Of a stretch of 64,000 nt of DNA, positions 27,660 to 37,331 are shown one piece after another; position 1 is the first letter of the stretch, and every line of letters starts with the position of its first letter. Where the stretch lies: assembly GCF_014698035.1 (NCBI RefSeq), contig NZ_JACJSF010000014.1:87613-151612 (forward strand). The letters run 5' to 3'. Below the pieces are notes generated by a model. That model was not told the origin of the DNA. It was given only the letters and a program-made list of their open reading frames with translations, and made no database searches. This stretch comes from Desmonostoc muscorum FACHB-395. GTDB taxonomy: Bacteria > Cyanobacteriota > Cyanobacteriia > Cyanobacteriales > Nostocaceae. Made by a program: the position numbers and the translations under genes.

Positions 27660-28025
27660 TTATCCTCGCAGCAGTTGTTTGACTGTTCCTACCAACTCGG
27701 TTGGTTGAAACGGTTTGGCTATGTAGGCATCTGCACCCTGCTTCATGCCCCAGTAGCGATCAAATTCTTCGCCTTTGGAAGAACACATCACCACCGGGAC
27801 ATTTTGGGTTTTGGGATCGGATTTTAACCGCCGACAAACTTCGTAGCCGTTCATCCGGGGCATGACAATATCTAACACCACTAAATCGGGAGGTGCTATT
27901 TGGATTGCCTCCAATGCTTCTAATCCATCGCTGGCATGGGTAACTGTTAGGCCAGTTGCTTTTAGGAGGTCTGTAATCATCTCCCTTTGCGCGATACTGT
28001 CTTCCACAATCAGAACTGTACTCAT
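27660..28025 (-). CDS. hmpB: CheY-like response regulator HmpB
   Basis: This 121-residue stand-alone receiver domain has the acidic pair VEDS near the N-terminus, the phosphoacceptor Asp in LVVLDIVMPRMNGYEV, the conserved Thr/Ser position in VMCSSKGEE and Lys in IAKPFQ. It is a phosphate target of HmpE and has no output domain, so it probably acts by protein contact on the pilus machinery. It is part of hmpA-E on the minus strand. Confidence 0.92.
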   Translation of the reverse strand: MSTVLIVEDSIAQREMITDLLKATGLTVTHASDGLEALEAIQIAPPDLVVLDIVMPRMNGYEVCRRLKSDPKTQNVPVVMCSSKGEEFDRYWGMKQGADAYIAKPFQPTELVGTVKQLLRG

Positions 28026-28238
28026 AAATGTCTATTTACCTCCTGATGTAGACGTTCCTATTTGGAACATTCCCTGATTCCTCCGCAATTATTAACTGTA
28101 TAAATTAATTGTATGTTCTCACTATTTTCCTGGATATTGAGGTTTCACTGAGTTGGCTGACTCTGTGATAACATCTTTTAACTGATCTTTTAGTAGATCA
28201 ACAAGTTATGTTTTCCCCCAGCCCTTACTCCCTATTCC

Positions 28239-29435
28239 CTACTCCCCATTTTCATAGAATTCTATTTTGAGATATTTCTCTACAATCATGAGTAATTCAG
28301 TGTCGGTAAATGGTTTTGTTAAATAATCTGTTGCCCCGACCATACTAGCTTTGACTCGATCAATAAATCCATCTTTACCAGTAAGCATGATAATCGGTGT
28401 GAGCCGAAATGCTGTGGAATGTCGCAACATGGCGCAAACCTCGTACCCCTCCAATTCCAACATAGCGATGTCGCACAAAATTAAATCCGGTTTGAGTTGA
28501 AAAACCAGACTCAGTGCTTCTAAGGGATTGGTGAGAGCGATCGCTTCATAGCCTTGTGGTTGTAAGATCGAATTTATAGTCTCACCGATGGCGATCGCAT
28601 CGTCAATACATACTATCCGCCCCCTGTGTTTTCCCTTCAATTCCCAGTTCTCATTGTGGGTATCTGGTTTAGTTGTGGCTGAATATACTAGTTGGAGCCA
28701 ACTCTGTTGCACATAAGGATATATTGCCTTAGCAACTGTCAAAATATCTCGGTTGAGATAGCGAGCCAGTTGACGCAAGGATGTTTTACCATCAGCCCAA
28801 TGTTGTAATTTCTCTACAGTTGCTTCTGGTAGCGATGATTGTAGCTGAACTTTGTCAGATAGCACTGGCAATTGTTCGGGAGACTGAATGTGCGGATAGA
28901 GTTCTTTCCACTCTTGCACCTGCTTCGTAATTTTTGTAACAAATGGAGCAATCTCGAAAGTGTTTAATTGTGGGGCAAGTGCCGCACCCTGATGGAAAAT
29001 GAAGTTCCCTTGGTGTAAACTCAGCAGATCAAAGAGAGTTTCATGCACCAAGCCGTGAATGATACTACCAGCTATCTTGGGGTTGATAATATTTCGCTCC
29101 AAAAGTGCCCACAGATAGGCATACTCTGGTGAGTCGGTTGATGGTAGAGAGGCTATCTGTTTGTCGGTGAGTCGCATCTCGACTCGATAATGACGTAAAT
29201 AATCGTTAATTCTGGATAAATTACTCTCACCTTCTCGGCAATAGATAATTTGACCATTGAGGAAAAAGACGAACCAAGACTGTTGTTTGGGGCGATAAAT
29301 GTTTGCTCCCTCTCCACTCAGCTTGTTGTTATGGTGAGAGCTATGAGCTTCTACCCATAGTTGTCCAGTTCGCTGTCCCAACGCAATCAATTGCAGGATA
29401 CTGCAAATATCAATTTCACTTAAATTTCCCTGCAT
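28239..29435 (-). CDS. hmpA: PatA-type response regulator HmpA
   Basis: This 398-residue protein has an N-terminal PATAN/DUF4388-like domain (QGNLSEIDICSILQLIALGQ, then RTGQLWVEA) and a C-terminal receiver at about 275-395. The receiver shows CIDDAIAIGE, the phospho-Asp in LILCDIAMLELEGYEV, MLTGKDG and the KPF motif. PatA-like regulators are typical of cyanobacterial taxis loci. First in the operon, with its 5' side facing hmpF. A 213-bp gap separates it from hmpB, so an internal promoter there is possible. Confidence 0.9.
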   Translation of the reverse strand: MQGNLSEIDICSILQLIALGQRTGQLWVEAHSSHHNNKLSGEGANIYRPKQQSWFVFFLNGQIIYCREGESNLSRINDYLRHYRVEMRLTDKQIASLPSTDSPEYAYLWALLERNIINPKIAGSIIHGLVHETLFDLLSLHQGNFIFHQGAALAPQLNTFEIAPFVTKITKQVQEWKELYPHIQSPEQLPVLSDKVQLQSSLPEATVEKLQHWADGKTSLRQLARYLNRDILTVAKAIYPYVQQSWLQLVYSATTKPDTHNENWELKGKHRGRIVCIDDAIAIGETINSILQPQGYEAIALTNPLEALSLVFQLKPDLILCDIAMLELEGYEVCAMLRHSTAFRLTPIIMLTGKDGFIDRVKASMVGATDYLTKPFTDTELLMIVEKYLKIEFYENGE

Positions 29436-29844
29436 TTACCTAAAAAGTACTCCTTGTAATGCCGTTAAATATTATTTTTGAATTGTGTCCTGCAATTTTT
29501 CCATTTTTAGAGCAGGTAGTTTAAGTATTGATTATGGAGTATTGGCAAGATTTTTACCCTTCTCCTTGTTGGCATTAGGGAATAGATTCAACTATAAACC
29601 TTAATCTTTCGTAATACACTTTGACAAAGCTAGTGTTAACACGGAAGTCATCATCACTGTCATCAGTACAAAATATAAAGGCGTGACCAAATCGCTTTTA
29701 TTAATATCAAGGCGTAATATATTGCGTCTATAGTTTTGTCTGTCTTGTTTTCCTAAACCTGGGTTCAGGGAGACAAGTTAACAGAATTATTTAAGGTATA
29801 TCTCAAAACACGAACTTTAAGTGCATCAATAAAGGACTAACGGT
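29436..29844. other. Divergent promoter region of hmpA and hmpF
   Basis: This 409-bp spacer separates two divergently read hmp genes and must contain both promoters. No strong hairpin or repeat is visible. Sigma-factor boxes could not be assigned with confidence by eye. Confidence 0.55.
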
Positions 29845-31605
29845 GTGCTGTATTTAGCAGAAGTACAAAAACAGAAAGGTGGTTTACTCAGTGGCAGCGG
29901 CAAAACTGAATTGAAACTGCTAGCTTGTCAGCGAACTGACCAGAATTGGAGTACTGTGTCGGAAGAAGTGATTGCTGCTGAGGACGCAAGCAAATTAAAT
30001 GATGGCGCTTTGGTACTGGTTGAACTGAATCCAAATCGTCAAGTGCAGCGAATTCAAGAAGCAGGGCGGCCACTAGTCAATATTTTGCAGAATTTTTCCC
30101 GCCAATTGGAGAAATTTAAGCTCAAGGAAGATGAAATCGATCAGTGGAAACAGTCGTTAACGTTTCAGGCGCAAGAGTTGAATCGCCGTGAAATGGATAT
30201 GGAAGTACGCTCAGAACAGTTGCAAAACATGGAAGAGGAGTTGCAACAACTAGAGCAGCAAAAACAAGAAGTTGACACATCCCACCAGGAAATTGAACGG
30301 TTAAAAACAGAAGTTGAACGCAACCGCCTAGAATTGGAAGGCGCTTGGGAACATTTGCGGGGTGAGCAGCGCCGTCTAGAGGAACGTCAAGCAGATTTTA
30401 AACAGGGGACGGTTTTGGATGAAGAGCAAAGTCGGGTAATGAGTGAGTTACTCGATCGCTTATCTAGTCGCGTAGCTCCCACAGAAACAGTCAGGGAACA
30501 CCTGCATCTGGCTTTTGAATTCGTGGAAAAGCAGCAAGCGACTCTAAACCCGCACTGGCAAAAACTAGAAGAACAAAAAACAGCGATCGCACAACAGCAA
30601 GAAGAAGTGGAGCGGTTGTCACAAACATTTAGCGATCGTCAAAATGCATTGCAAGAAGCACAAAATACTCTAGTTCAGCAAACAGCCCAGTTGCAAATAA
30701 ATACAGCTGACCTGACTAGCAAGCAAGAGTATGCCCGGATAATCAAAGAGCAGTTACGAAATGCTGAAGAGTTATATCAACAAATTCACTCTATAGCTGC
30801 AACGTCTAGTGATGTAGTTCTCGGTCAGCAAGCTAATGTGGAAGCTTTGGATAAAATGCCTTTAGAAGAACTACAAAAGATAGTCCAAGACTTGCAGCAT
30901 AAACTGGAAATAGATGCTACCTTTGTTCACGATCAAGAACAAGAACTGGAATATAAACAAGAAGCTATAGAAGAGCTGCAAAATAAATTAAGCCAAGCAT
31001 CTGACCAAGATCACATCAATTTGGAACTGGAATTAACAGATGAAAAAGACCTCTATCAGATGCTAAACTCCAGTTTGGTGGGACAACGCCGCAATATGTT
31101 ACAGCATCAGAAGTTTCTCAAGCAACACCAAGCTGTATTGCTACGGCGACAAGGACATACTGTTGTTGAGGAAGAAGAGGGTAATAAAGTCAATTTAGAA
31201 CCGGTTCTGTTACAAATTGAAACCCAGCGACAACAGTATTCCCAAGAAATCCAAAAGCTAGAACGTGAAATCGATCAAATCCGTTCTGGTGTTGAGCTAA
31301 ATCAGGGAATGATTGACAATCAAACCCACGATTTGGATGAAAAGCGCCAAGAACTAAAAGCGATCGAAGAAAATTTGCTTTCCCTGCGAAGAACAACTGC
31401 TGAATGTTGTGGTCGAGTAAATCTTTATCAAGAAGCACTACAACCAATTCAGGATTCTCTTGATGGCTTACGGCAAAAGCTGCAAGGAATTGCAGAATCT
31501 TTGGATAAATTCCAGGAAACTGGCGATCATCAAGTCCAAGCAATCGCCCAGTTGCGCCACACTCTCCAAGGTTTAATGCCTCAGCCAGAATTATTAGCGT
31601 CTTAA
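29845..31605 (+). CDS. hmpF: Coiled-coil pilus-motility taxis protein HmpF
   Basis: This 586-residue protein is almost wholly coiled coil after a folded N-terminus of about 85 residues (LYLAEVQKQKGGLLSGSGKT; LKLLACQRTDQNWS). The coil is Gln/Glu/Leu rich (QNMEEELQQLEQQKQEVD; EREIDQIRSGVELNQG). HmpF is known in filamentous cyanobacteria as a polarly placed protein required for type IV pilus motility and phototaxis. The beginning, the coiled-coil body and the place next to hmpA all fit. The start is the GTG at 29845, preceded by AAAGGAC. It is separately transcribed from hmpA-E. Confidence 0.9.
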   Translation: MLYLAEVQKQKGGLLSGSGKTELKLLACQRTDQNWSTVSEEVIAAEDASKLNDGALVLVELNPNRQVQRIQEAGRPLVNILQNFSRQLEKFKLKEDEIDQWKQSLTFQAQELNRREMDMEVRSEQLQNMEEELQQLEQQKQEVDTSHQEIERLKTEVERNRLELEGAWEHLRGEQRRLEERQADFKQGTVLDEEQSRVMSELLDRLSSRVAPTETVREHLHLAFEFVEKQQATLNPHWQKLEEQKTAIAQQQEEVERLSQTFSDRQNALQEAQNTLVQQTAQLQINTADLTSKQEYARIIKEQLRNAEELYQQIHSIAATSSDVVLGQQANVEALDKMPLEELQKIVQDLQHKLEIDATFVHDQEQELEYKQEAIEELQNKLSQASDQDHINLELELTDEKDLYQMLNSSLVGQRRNMLQHQKFLKQHQAVLLRRQGHTVVEEEEGNKVNLEPVLLQIETQRQQYSQEIQKLEREIDQIRSGVELNQGMIDNQTHDLDEKRQELKAIEENLLSLRRTTAECCGRVNLYQEALQPIQDSLDGLRQKLQGIAESLDKFQETGDHQVQAIAQLRHTLQGLMPQPELLAS

Positions 31606-31632
31606 TAAGTTAGGAGTGATGAATTAAAGATT

Positions 31633-31718
31633 AGACATCTCCGAAAAAGTAGAGACGTAGCAATGCTACGTCTCTACAAGGTTTCTGAGTAACGTATATT
31701 TAATTTCTGGAGATGTCT
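31633..31718. repeat. MITE-like element with nested hairpin
   Basis: Terminal inverted repeats AGACATCTCC (31633-31642) and GGAGATGTCT (31709-31718) flank an inner 29-nt palindrome (GTAGAGACGTAGC / GCTACGTCTCTAC, 31649-31677). The inner palindrome is nearly identical to one at 48639-48667 and recurs in weaker form at about 46453-46478. It lies between convergent hmpF and tilS and may end both transcripts. Confidence 0.75.
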
Positions 31719-31733
31719 ATTTTTAACTCCGAA

Positions 31734-32720
31734 CTATTTTAAATAAATCCAGTCACCTTCTACTTGAGCGATCGCACCACCAGGAAATGGATCGGTTTGC
31801 GAACGGTTTGGCGCTGTAATTAAAGCCGTTAATTTCTCAATGTGTTCAAAACTCGCTGCATCAGTAAGTATTTGCTGCAACACCTGACGCATCACGCGAC
31901 GTTGCAGTGCCAATGGTGCTTTCTGCAATACCCGACGATTTAAGCGTAAGGGAATAAGGGAATCTTCATCATCCCCTATGCCCAAAGCCTTTTCCCGCAA
32001 CTGCTGGGCAGCTTTTTCGAGATATTCTACTTCTGCTTGGAGAAGTTCTGCTGTTTGAGCTAAGGCTGATTCTACTTGGGGATTGAAATTTCCCTGTAAA
32101 TATGGTAATAACTCTTGGCGAATGCGGTTGCGGGCATATTGCAAATCTTGATTAGTGGAATCTTCCCAAATTGGCAATTTAAAATCTTGACAAAATTGCT
32201 CTGTTTGTATTCGAGTGACTTCTAAAAGTGGGCGCACTAGCATAATGCCTGTAGTCAGAGGGCGTTGCCAAGTCAGGGCTTGTAAACCATCAGCACCAGT
32301 ACCCCGAATTAAGTTGTAGAGGAGAGTTTCGGCGCGATCGCTGGCGGTGTGTCCTGTAACTATATACTGATAATTGTTCGACTGAGCGATCGCATTTAAA
32401 GCTTGATAGCGCCAATCGCGTGCAGCAGCCTCACTATTTATAGGTTCGTTCGCCGTTTCTAAATAAAAAGATATACCCCAAGTTTCAGCTAGGTTTTCAA
32501 CGTGATGAGCATTAGCTTGAGAGTCAGAACGCCAACGATGGTCGCAGTGAGCAATACCTAAATACCATCCCCATTTGGATTGTAAATCTAAAAGTAATTT
32601 TATTAAACACAAAGAATCTTGTCCGCCGGAGACAGCGATTAATAGTCGCTGGTTGCGCTCAAACAAGTGGCGCGATCGGATGGTGCGATGTATTTTTGCG
32701 TGTAGAGGAGTCCATACCAT
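31734..32720 (-). CDS. tilS: tRNA(Ile)-lysidine synthase
   Basis: This 328-residue essential enzyme uses ATP and lysine to turn the wobble C of tRNA-Ile(CAU) into lysidine, changing it from Met to Ile decoding. The ATP-binding P-loop is LLIAVSGGQDSLCLIKLLL. GIAHCDHRWRSDS, VTGHTASDRAETLLYNLIRG and RPLLEVTR with YARNRIRQELLP follow, all core motifs of TilS. The length matches the shorter cyanobacterial form with a small C-terminal part. The ATG at 32720 (VWTPLHAKIH follows) is preferred to an upstream GTG. Confidence 0.93.
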   Translation of the reverse strand: MVWTPLHAKIHRTIRSRHLFERNQRLLIAVSGGQDSLCLIKLLLDLQSKWGWYLGIAHCDHRWRSDSQANAHHVENLAETWGISFYLETANEPINSEAAARDWRYQALNAIAQSNNYQYIVTGHTASDRAETLLYNLIRGTGADGLQALTWQRPLTTGIMLVRPLLEVTRIQTEQFCQDFKLPIWEDSTNQDLQYARNRIRQELLPYLQGNFNPQVESALAQTAELLQAEVEYLEKAAQQLREKALGIGDDEDSLIPLRLNRRVLQKAPLALQRRVMRQVLQQILTDAASFEHIEKLTALITAPNRSQTDPFPGGAIAQVEGDWIYLK

Positions 32721-32795
32721 TTTGGATTTTTTAGCGCCGACGGACACAGATAATTGTCTCTTATATCACGTGCATCGACAATTACGATTTGGGTA

Positions 32796-33149
32796 TTAAT
32801 TTTCACCTTCCTTGAGTTGCTGACGAAGGTCATCGAGCGGAGAACTTTCTGGATTGATATCTAAGCGATTATTTTCTTGTTTTTCTTCAATTTCAGTTTC
32901 ATCAGGGCAAAATTCTAGGCGGACTCTAATTTTACCTCTCCGCCATTGTTGACCAGGTATTAAAACATAACATTCAAATCCTTCGTCAAAGACTCTTGAA
33001 CCTGATGAGGTACAGTGCTTTTCCCAAATTTTTTTTACTTCCTTTAAAAGCTGAAAGACTATTTGAGTGCGGGGTAAATTTTCAAACGCTTCTTGGTGAA
33101 AATGCACAACATCTTTTTCAGGATTTAGAGGTTCCCATTCATCATTCAT
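32796..33149 (-). CDS. KGK-domain protein
   Basis: This 117-residue acidic protein ends with the KGK-type block WRRGKIRVRLEFCPDE, then a short tail with SSPLDDLRQQLKEGEN. KGK proteins are small, mostly cyanobacterial proteins of unknown function. The ATG at 33149 (NDEWEPLNP follows) is chosen since AGGAG sits 9 bp before it; the frame is open further upstream from a TTG. It is a diverged paralogue of the gene at 33441-33749, whose end reads SPLDEIFQKLKQVEK. It lies close to tilS on the same strand. Confidence 0.8.
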   Translation of the reverse strand: MNDEWEPLNPEKDVVHFHQEAFENLPRTQIVFQLLKEVKKIWEKHCTSSGSRVFDEGFECYVLIPGQQWRRGKIRVRLEFCPDETEIEEKQENNRLDINPESSPLDDLRQQLKEGEN

Positions 33150-33440
33150 AAATCTTGCTCCTGTAACTAAATCTATAGTTCCCAGGAGAGACAAATTAAT
33201 TATAAATCCTCATAGTTTTGGGATTTGGCTTGCAGCTACAACTTCTTTAAGAGCTAGTTCTAGTTCGGGGAAATTCGTAGAGATAATTCGGTCATTGCGC
33301 GTAAATTTTTGGACTTAGTATCGGTTTTCAAGCAATAGTTAGTTTTTTAACTGGAGTCTGAACCATATTGTTCATCTTCTAAAAAAGGACTTATAACTAT
33401 TTGTAATTGATAATTAAATTATCAATTACAACAAATAATT

Positions 33441-33749
33441 TTATTTTTCTACTTGTTTGAGCTTTTGAAAAATCTCATCAAGCGGGGACTCAGATTCATC
33501 AGGACAAAATTCTAAAGCAAGTCTAACTTTTCCTTTTTTCCATCCCTGAGTACTAAATTGCAAAACTTCACAATTTAATCCTTGGGTATACAAATTTACT
33601 TCGTCTGTTTCTTCCGCTCCAATATATTCCTTAATTGCGGTAATCAAATCACGGACTTTAAAAGTTTTAGCAATATTTAATTTATTAAAGGTGTCTGGTT
33701 CTATAGACACAACTTCATCGTGATTAAGTCTCTCAAATCCATCTTCCAT
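33441..33749 (-). CDS. KGK-domain protein (tandem paralogue)
   Basis: This 102-residue acidic protein contains WKKGKVRLALEFCPDESESP, the defining segment of the KGK domain, near its C-terminus. The N-terminal part LNHDEVVSIEPDTFNKLN parallels LNPEKDVVHFHQEAFENL in the downstream paralogue, so the pair arose by duplication. A 291-bp AT-rich gap with no gene separates them. Function unknown. Confidence 0.8.
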   Translation of the reverse strand: MEDGFERLNHDEVVSIEPDTFNKLNIAKTFKVRDLITAIKEYIGAEETDEVNLYTQGLNCEVLQFSTQGWKKGKVRLALEFCPDESESPLDEIFQKLKQVEK

Positions 33750-33848
33750 AAAAATGTCCTATCACTAAATCTATATTTTCCAGTGATATAACAGTTCATC
33801 CGAAATAATTCCCAAGAGATAATAGTAAATTTAAATCTCCTCCTTTCT

Positions 33849-33870
33849 CCCTCTCCGTTGCTGGAGAGGG
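33849..33870. repeat. CCCTCTCC/GGAGAGGG hairpin after ccsA
   Basis: An 8-bp perfect stem with a 6-nt loop follows the ccsA stop by 16 bp and lies within GGTGAGGTT...CTCC-rich sequence. It is of the common cyanobacterial dispersed GAGAGGG type and could act as a transcript end, though it has no T run. Confidence 0.55.
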
Positions 33871-33885
33871 TTAGGGGTGAGGTTA

Positions 33886-34947
33886 TTAAAAAAACCAGCC
33901 GTAAGAATGCAAACCTTTACCCAAAAGATTCACACCGAGATAGCAAATCCAAACAACAACAAAGCCAGTGGCAGCTAAAATTGCGGGACGGCGGCCTTGC
34001 CAACCGCGAGTGATTCGGGCGTGGAGATAGGCGGCGAACACCAACCAGGTGATTAATGCCCAAGTTTCTTTAGGGTCCCAACTCCAGTAAGAACCCCAAG
34101 CTTCGTTAGCCCAAACGCCACCGGCAATAATGCCAATTGTCAACAAGGGAAATCCGAGTCCGATGATGCGATAGCTGATGTTATCGAGGGTTTCGGCAAG
34201 GCTAAGGCGCTGAGGTGAAAGAGGTTCGGCTGATGCTACGGTTTGAGGTTCAGAAGTAGTTACTAAATTCAAAACGGCTGTGTTAGCGTTACCGTTGCCG
34301 TTGCTACTACTTTCAAAACGAGCAAAGCCGTTATTTTCAGCAGAAGGGGCTGGTGGTTGAGAAATTAGTTCAGCTGCTTTGTGCAAGCGGTAGCCGTTGC
34401 TGCGATAGCCACCAGTACCGACAGAACTACCTTGTAGTTGGATGTTTTGACCGCGAGTGACAATCAGAAAAGCGATCGCTAATAATGCACCCACCATCAA
34501 AGCAGAATAACTCAACATCATGACGCTGACATGCATCATCAGCCAATTTGACTTCAAGGCAGGTACTAGGGGTTCTGACGCTTGCATCTGGGATGGTAAT
34601 GTCATCGTCGCAAAAGCAGCAATCAACATCGCCACCGGAGCTGTAACAACTCCTACTAAGCGGCTACGGCTACTACTTTCAGCAATTAGATGGACAGTGG
34701 TAATTCCCCAAGTTAAGAAAAACAGGGATTCATAGAGATTACTTAGGGGAAAGTAACCAGCTTCTATCCATCTTGCCCCTAGTAGAGTCGCCATGCACAA
34801 ATTAGCGATCGCCATCCCATCTGTCCCCAAAGCGGCTAGATAAGGCAGATTCGGAAAAGCCGCTCCTCCCCAATACACCAGCATTGTTAGGAATAATATG
34901 GCAAAGGAGGCATTGTCCAGCCAGTTCTGGAGTACAACCAGATTCAT
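33886..34947 (-). CDS. ccsA: Cytochrome c biogenesis protein, heme-handling WWD subunit (CcsA, also called CcsB)
   Basis: This 353-residue polytopic protein belongs to System II cytochrome c maturation. The WWD motif lies near the C-terminus in [20 protein letters not shown]. Conserved His residues stand in HAWEA-like positions ([33 protein letters not shown]). It presents heme to apocytochromes on the lumenal/periplasmic side with its ResB-type partner, which is not in this window. Plastid homologues are called CcsA/Ycf5, while one common protein model calls this subunit CcsB. An insertion rich in Ser/Asn/Gly at about 165-225 is poorly conserved. RBS GGAGAG precedes the ATG. Confidence 0.92.
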   Translation of the reverse strand: MNLVVLQNWLDNASFAILFLTMLVYWGGAAFPNLPYLAALGTDGMAIANLCMATLLGARWIEAGYFPLSNLYESLFFLTWGITTVHLIAESSSRSRLVGVVTAPVAMLIAAFATMTLPSQMQASEPLVPALKSNWLMMHVSVMMLSYSALMVGALLAIAFLIVTRGQNIQLQGSSVGTGGYRSNGYRLHKAAELISQPPAPSAENNGFARFESSSNGNGNANTAVLNLVTTSEPQTVASAEPLSPQRLSLAETLDNISYRIIGLGFPLLTIGIIAGGVWANEAWGSYWSWDPKETWALITWLVFAAYLHARITRGWQGRRPAILAATGFVVVWICYLGVNLLGKGLHSYGWFF

Positions 34948-35015
34948 AAAGTGTTCTCTCCGTGGATGATTTAAAATATGGATTCTGACTGTTCTGATCC
35001 TATATGTTTACAGGG

Positions 35016-35158
35016 TTATGGGATAGGGGAATTGGAAATTGGGAATTGGGAATTGGGAATTGGGCATTGGGGACAAGGGGTGAGAACTTGAAACAAGTCT
35101 TTCCCCTTGTCCCCTTGTCCCCTTGTCCCCCTGCCCTCTGCCTCATGCCCCCTGCTCT
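35016..35158. repeat. Composite heptamer repeat with 43-nt palindromic core
   Basis: Copies of GGGAATT (35026-35065) lead into a core at 35072-35114 with the hairpin ACTTG-AAA-CAAGT, then several CCCCTTGT units. The 43-nt core is identical to 41236-41278. It carries no gene. Confidence 0.8.
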
Positions 35159-35159
35159 C

Positions 35160-36926
35160 TTATCTAGAAGAGTTGCTATTATTGCTTTCTGGACTAGGCA
35201 AGGGAGTCGTATTACTAACTTTTTTGAGTGCTATAAAAATGTCGTAGAGGTTACTACGACTGTCGCTGACAGCAGATGTCATCCCAATTGAGCGTGTTGC
35301 AGCTAGCAAAGTTTGTTGATTGGGAATTAGAGTTGGCAAAGGGAAATTGTTCACAGTTCGTTCCACATCCAGAAAAAATTGACCATTTGTTGGATTTGGT
35401 TCTGTAGGAACTGTTTGTTGGAATGGGATCGTGCTAGCTAGTGTGTTGTTGGGCTTGGGAACAATTTTATCAGTGATGGGAGCGCCCACTACTAAAAAGG
35501 CGACATCTCCATCTAACCAACCGTGGGTGGCAGTTAAAGTACCATAAGGTGAAACCCAGTTGACAACAGGTTGCCCTGCAACTTTTGCAGGTTGCACTTG
35601 GAACTGGTATTGATTTCTCATCACATCATCCAATTGTTTTATGGATGCTTCGGCTGAATTGCGTAGGCTTTGCCCGCCGGCATTGCTGGCCTGTACCATG
35701 AACACCAAACCCGCACGAAAATCGTTTGGTGAACCTTCTTTGGGAGTATTAGGAATCACTGATAAGGAAAACTCGCCTTTCATCCAACTGAGCAAATCCT
35801 TATCTAAATCTAGAGTGGTAAGAGATTTTATCCCACCTTTGAGTTGTTCTGGTGCGATCGGTGAGAGGGGATTTCCTTGAGATGTTAAAACGTAATCTCC
35901 CCATAACCTTTGTAAGTTTCCTCCCGAAAGCATCATTAAGGTTTCTGCTGGTACGCGACTTTGCATTTTCCCAGCTTTATTTTCCACTGCCAGCACACGT
36001 TGACTATTAGGATTTAACCAAGAAACGCCCTTGAAGCGGATTCCTTCTGCCTCTAAAGTCATTGTCCCTGCTAAACCTTGGTTATTTTGCAGTTGAGCTA
36101 AAACTTGAGCGGGTAAAGGGCGGTTTGGAGAAGCTGCGGCTATTTTAGCTGCTGTTGGCACATTGACGTAAAACTGGCCAAAGCGTTGGTAATTGGCAAT
36201 TTTAGGAAAATTCTCCGCAAAGCCCCCTATTGTTGCTAGGGATGTTTGATTTTTGTAGGCATCGATCGCTCGTTCTGTGGCTTTAGGACTATCAGTTATG
36301 ACTAAAAAACGCCCATCTATTAATGCTGCTGATAAGTTTTCCCCTGTCTGTCCCTCACTTTGTTTGATGGCGATCCCTTGATAAATACGGTCAATCCATT
36401 TGCCTTGTTTAAGGGTTTTGGGTTGTGCCAAAATGTTTTTGGCGATTTCTGGATTTTTTACTGGTAATACCATTACCATCGACTGCTGATCGCTGGCAGC
36501 ATCTTCATTAGTGGTAACTGGTTTGGGTACAGCTTTGCTTGCTGTTGCTGGGGCAAGAATTGCGATTGTAACGTCATTGCCTACCCAAGGGGCGATATCT
36601 TTCTGGAAGTCGTAACCATTATTAGTGAGAAAGCGATCGCGCAATTCTACTAAATTTCTGTCCAGTTCTGCTTGGGTTTCTTTTGTCCCAAACTCCCGCA
36701 ATTTCTGCCATTGCTGGGGATCTGTGGTCAGAGAAACCGCAAACAGTGCATCACCAGGAATAATATTTGCACCTACGAGCAAATCACTGGAAGATATTTG
36801 TCTCTGGCTTAACAACCAGTATGCGACACTCCCTGCACCAATTAATAGCCCAGCAGCTGAGAGCGTCAGCACCAGAGAGGGTTTCTTATTTTTCTTCATT
36901 GGAACAGACACAAGAGGCGGTGCCAT
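35160..36926 (-). CDS. DUF3352-domain membrane-anchored protein
   Basis: This 588-residue protein has one N-terminal membrane span (LVLTLSAAGLLIGAGSVAYW) after a short Lys-rich stretch, so most of it lies outside the cytoplasm. The body begins with the DUF3352-like NIIPGDALFAVSLTTDPQQW and GYDFQKDIAPWVGNDVTIAI. Internal repeated segments (AENFPKIANYQRFGQFYVNV; LRGI-free strands) suggest a repeated alpha/beta fold. Members are widespread in cyanobacteria and their function is unknown. The C-terminus is Ser/Asn/Pro rich. The stop lies two bases after the heptamer repeat block. Confidence 0.82.
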   Translation of the reverse strand: MAPPLVSVPMKKNKKPSLVLTLSAAGLLIGAGSVAYWLLSQRQISSSDLLVGANIIPGDALFAVSLTTDPQQWQKLREFGTKETQAELDRNLVELRDRFLTNNGYDFQKDIAPWVGNDVTIAILAPATASKAVPKPVTTNEDAASDQQSMVMVLPVKNPEIAKNILAQPKTLKQGKWIDRIYQGIAIKQSEGQTGENLSAALIDGRFLVITDSPKATERAIDAYKNQTSLATIGGFAENFPKIANYQRFGQFYVNVPTAAKIAAASPNRPLPAQVLAQLQNNQGLAGTMTLEAEGIRFKGVSWLNPNSQRVLAVENKAGKMQSRVPAETLMMLSGGNLQRLWGDYVLTSQGNPLSPIAPEQLKGGIKSLTTLDLDKDLLSWMKGEFSLSVIPNTPKEGSPNDFRAGLVFMVQASNAGGQSLRNSAEASIKQLDDVMRNQYQFQVQPAKVAGQPVVNWVSPYGTLTATHGWLDGDVAFLVVGAPITDKIVPKPNNTLASTIPFQQTVPTEPNPTNGQFFLDVERTVNNFPLPTLIPNQQTLLAATRSIGMTSAVSDSRSNLYDIFIALKKVSNTTPLPSPESNNSNSSR

Positions 36927-37331
36927 CGAAACCTATACCTTATACTTGCAAACTTATTACTTGCTTGATTAGTTAAGTACACCAACTGGTTTAACCATTC
37001 TTTAGGACAGCTAATTAGATTAAATTTTCCACCCTAAATGTTGATGATACTTCGGTAATCAATCTTCCCTAGTCTTTCAAAAGCTGTGTTTTTGATTCAG
37101 TTATCATTTTTAACACGCTTTGTTGAATTTCGTAGGACGTTTCGCTCAGATTAATGCCTCATTCGGAGATTTCCGCAAGTAAATCTGTGATTCCAAGCAA
37201 TTAGAGAATATAACTAACTGGGCAAAGCTGCAAGTGAATTTAAGCTATTTGGCTTTGCTCGGTAGCGATCGCCTACGATGGGTGGATACGCCATCGCACT
37301 ACATAATGACTGCAATATTTTTTGGGACAAC
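36927..37331. other. Intergenic region without recognisable genes
   Basis: This 405-bp spacer has a HIP1-containing GC-rich repeat fragment at about 37260-37300 (GCGATCGCCTACGATGGGTGG). No gene or RNA is seen. Confidence 0.5.
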
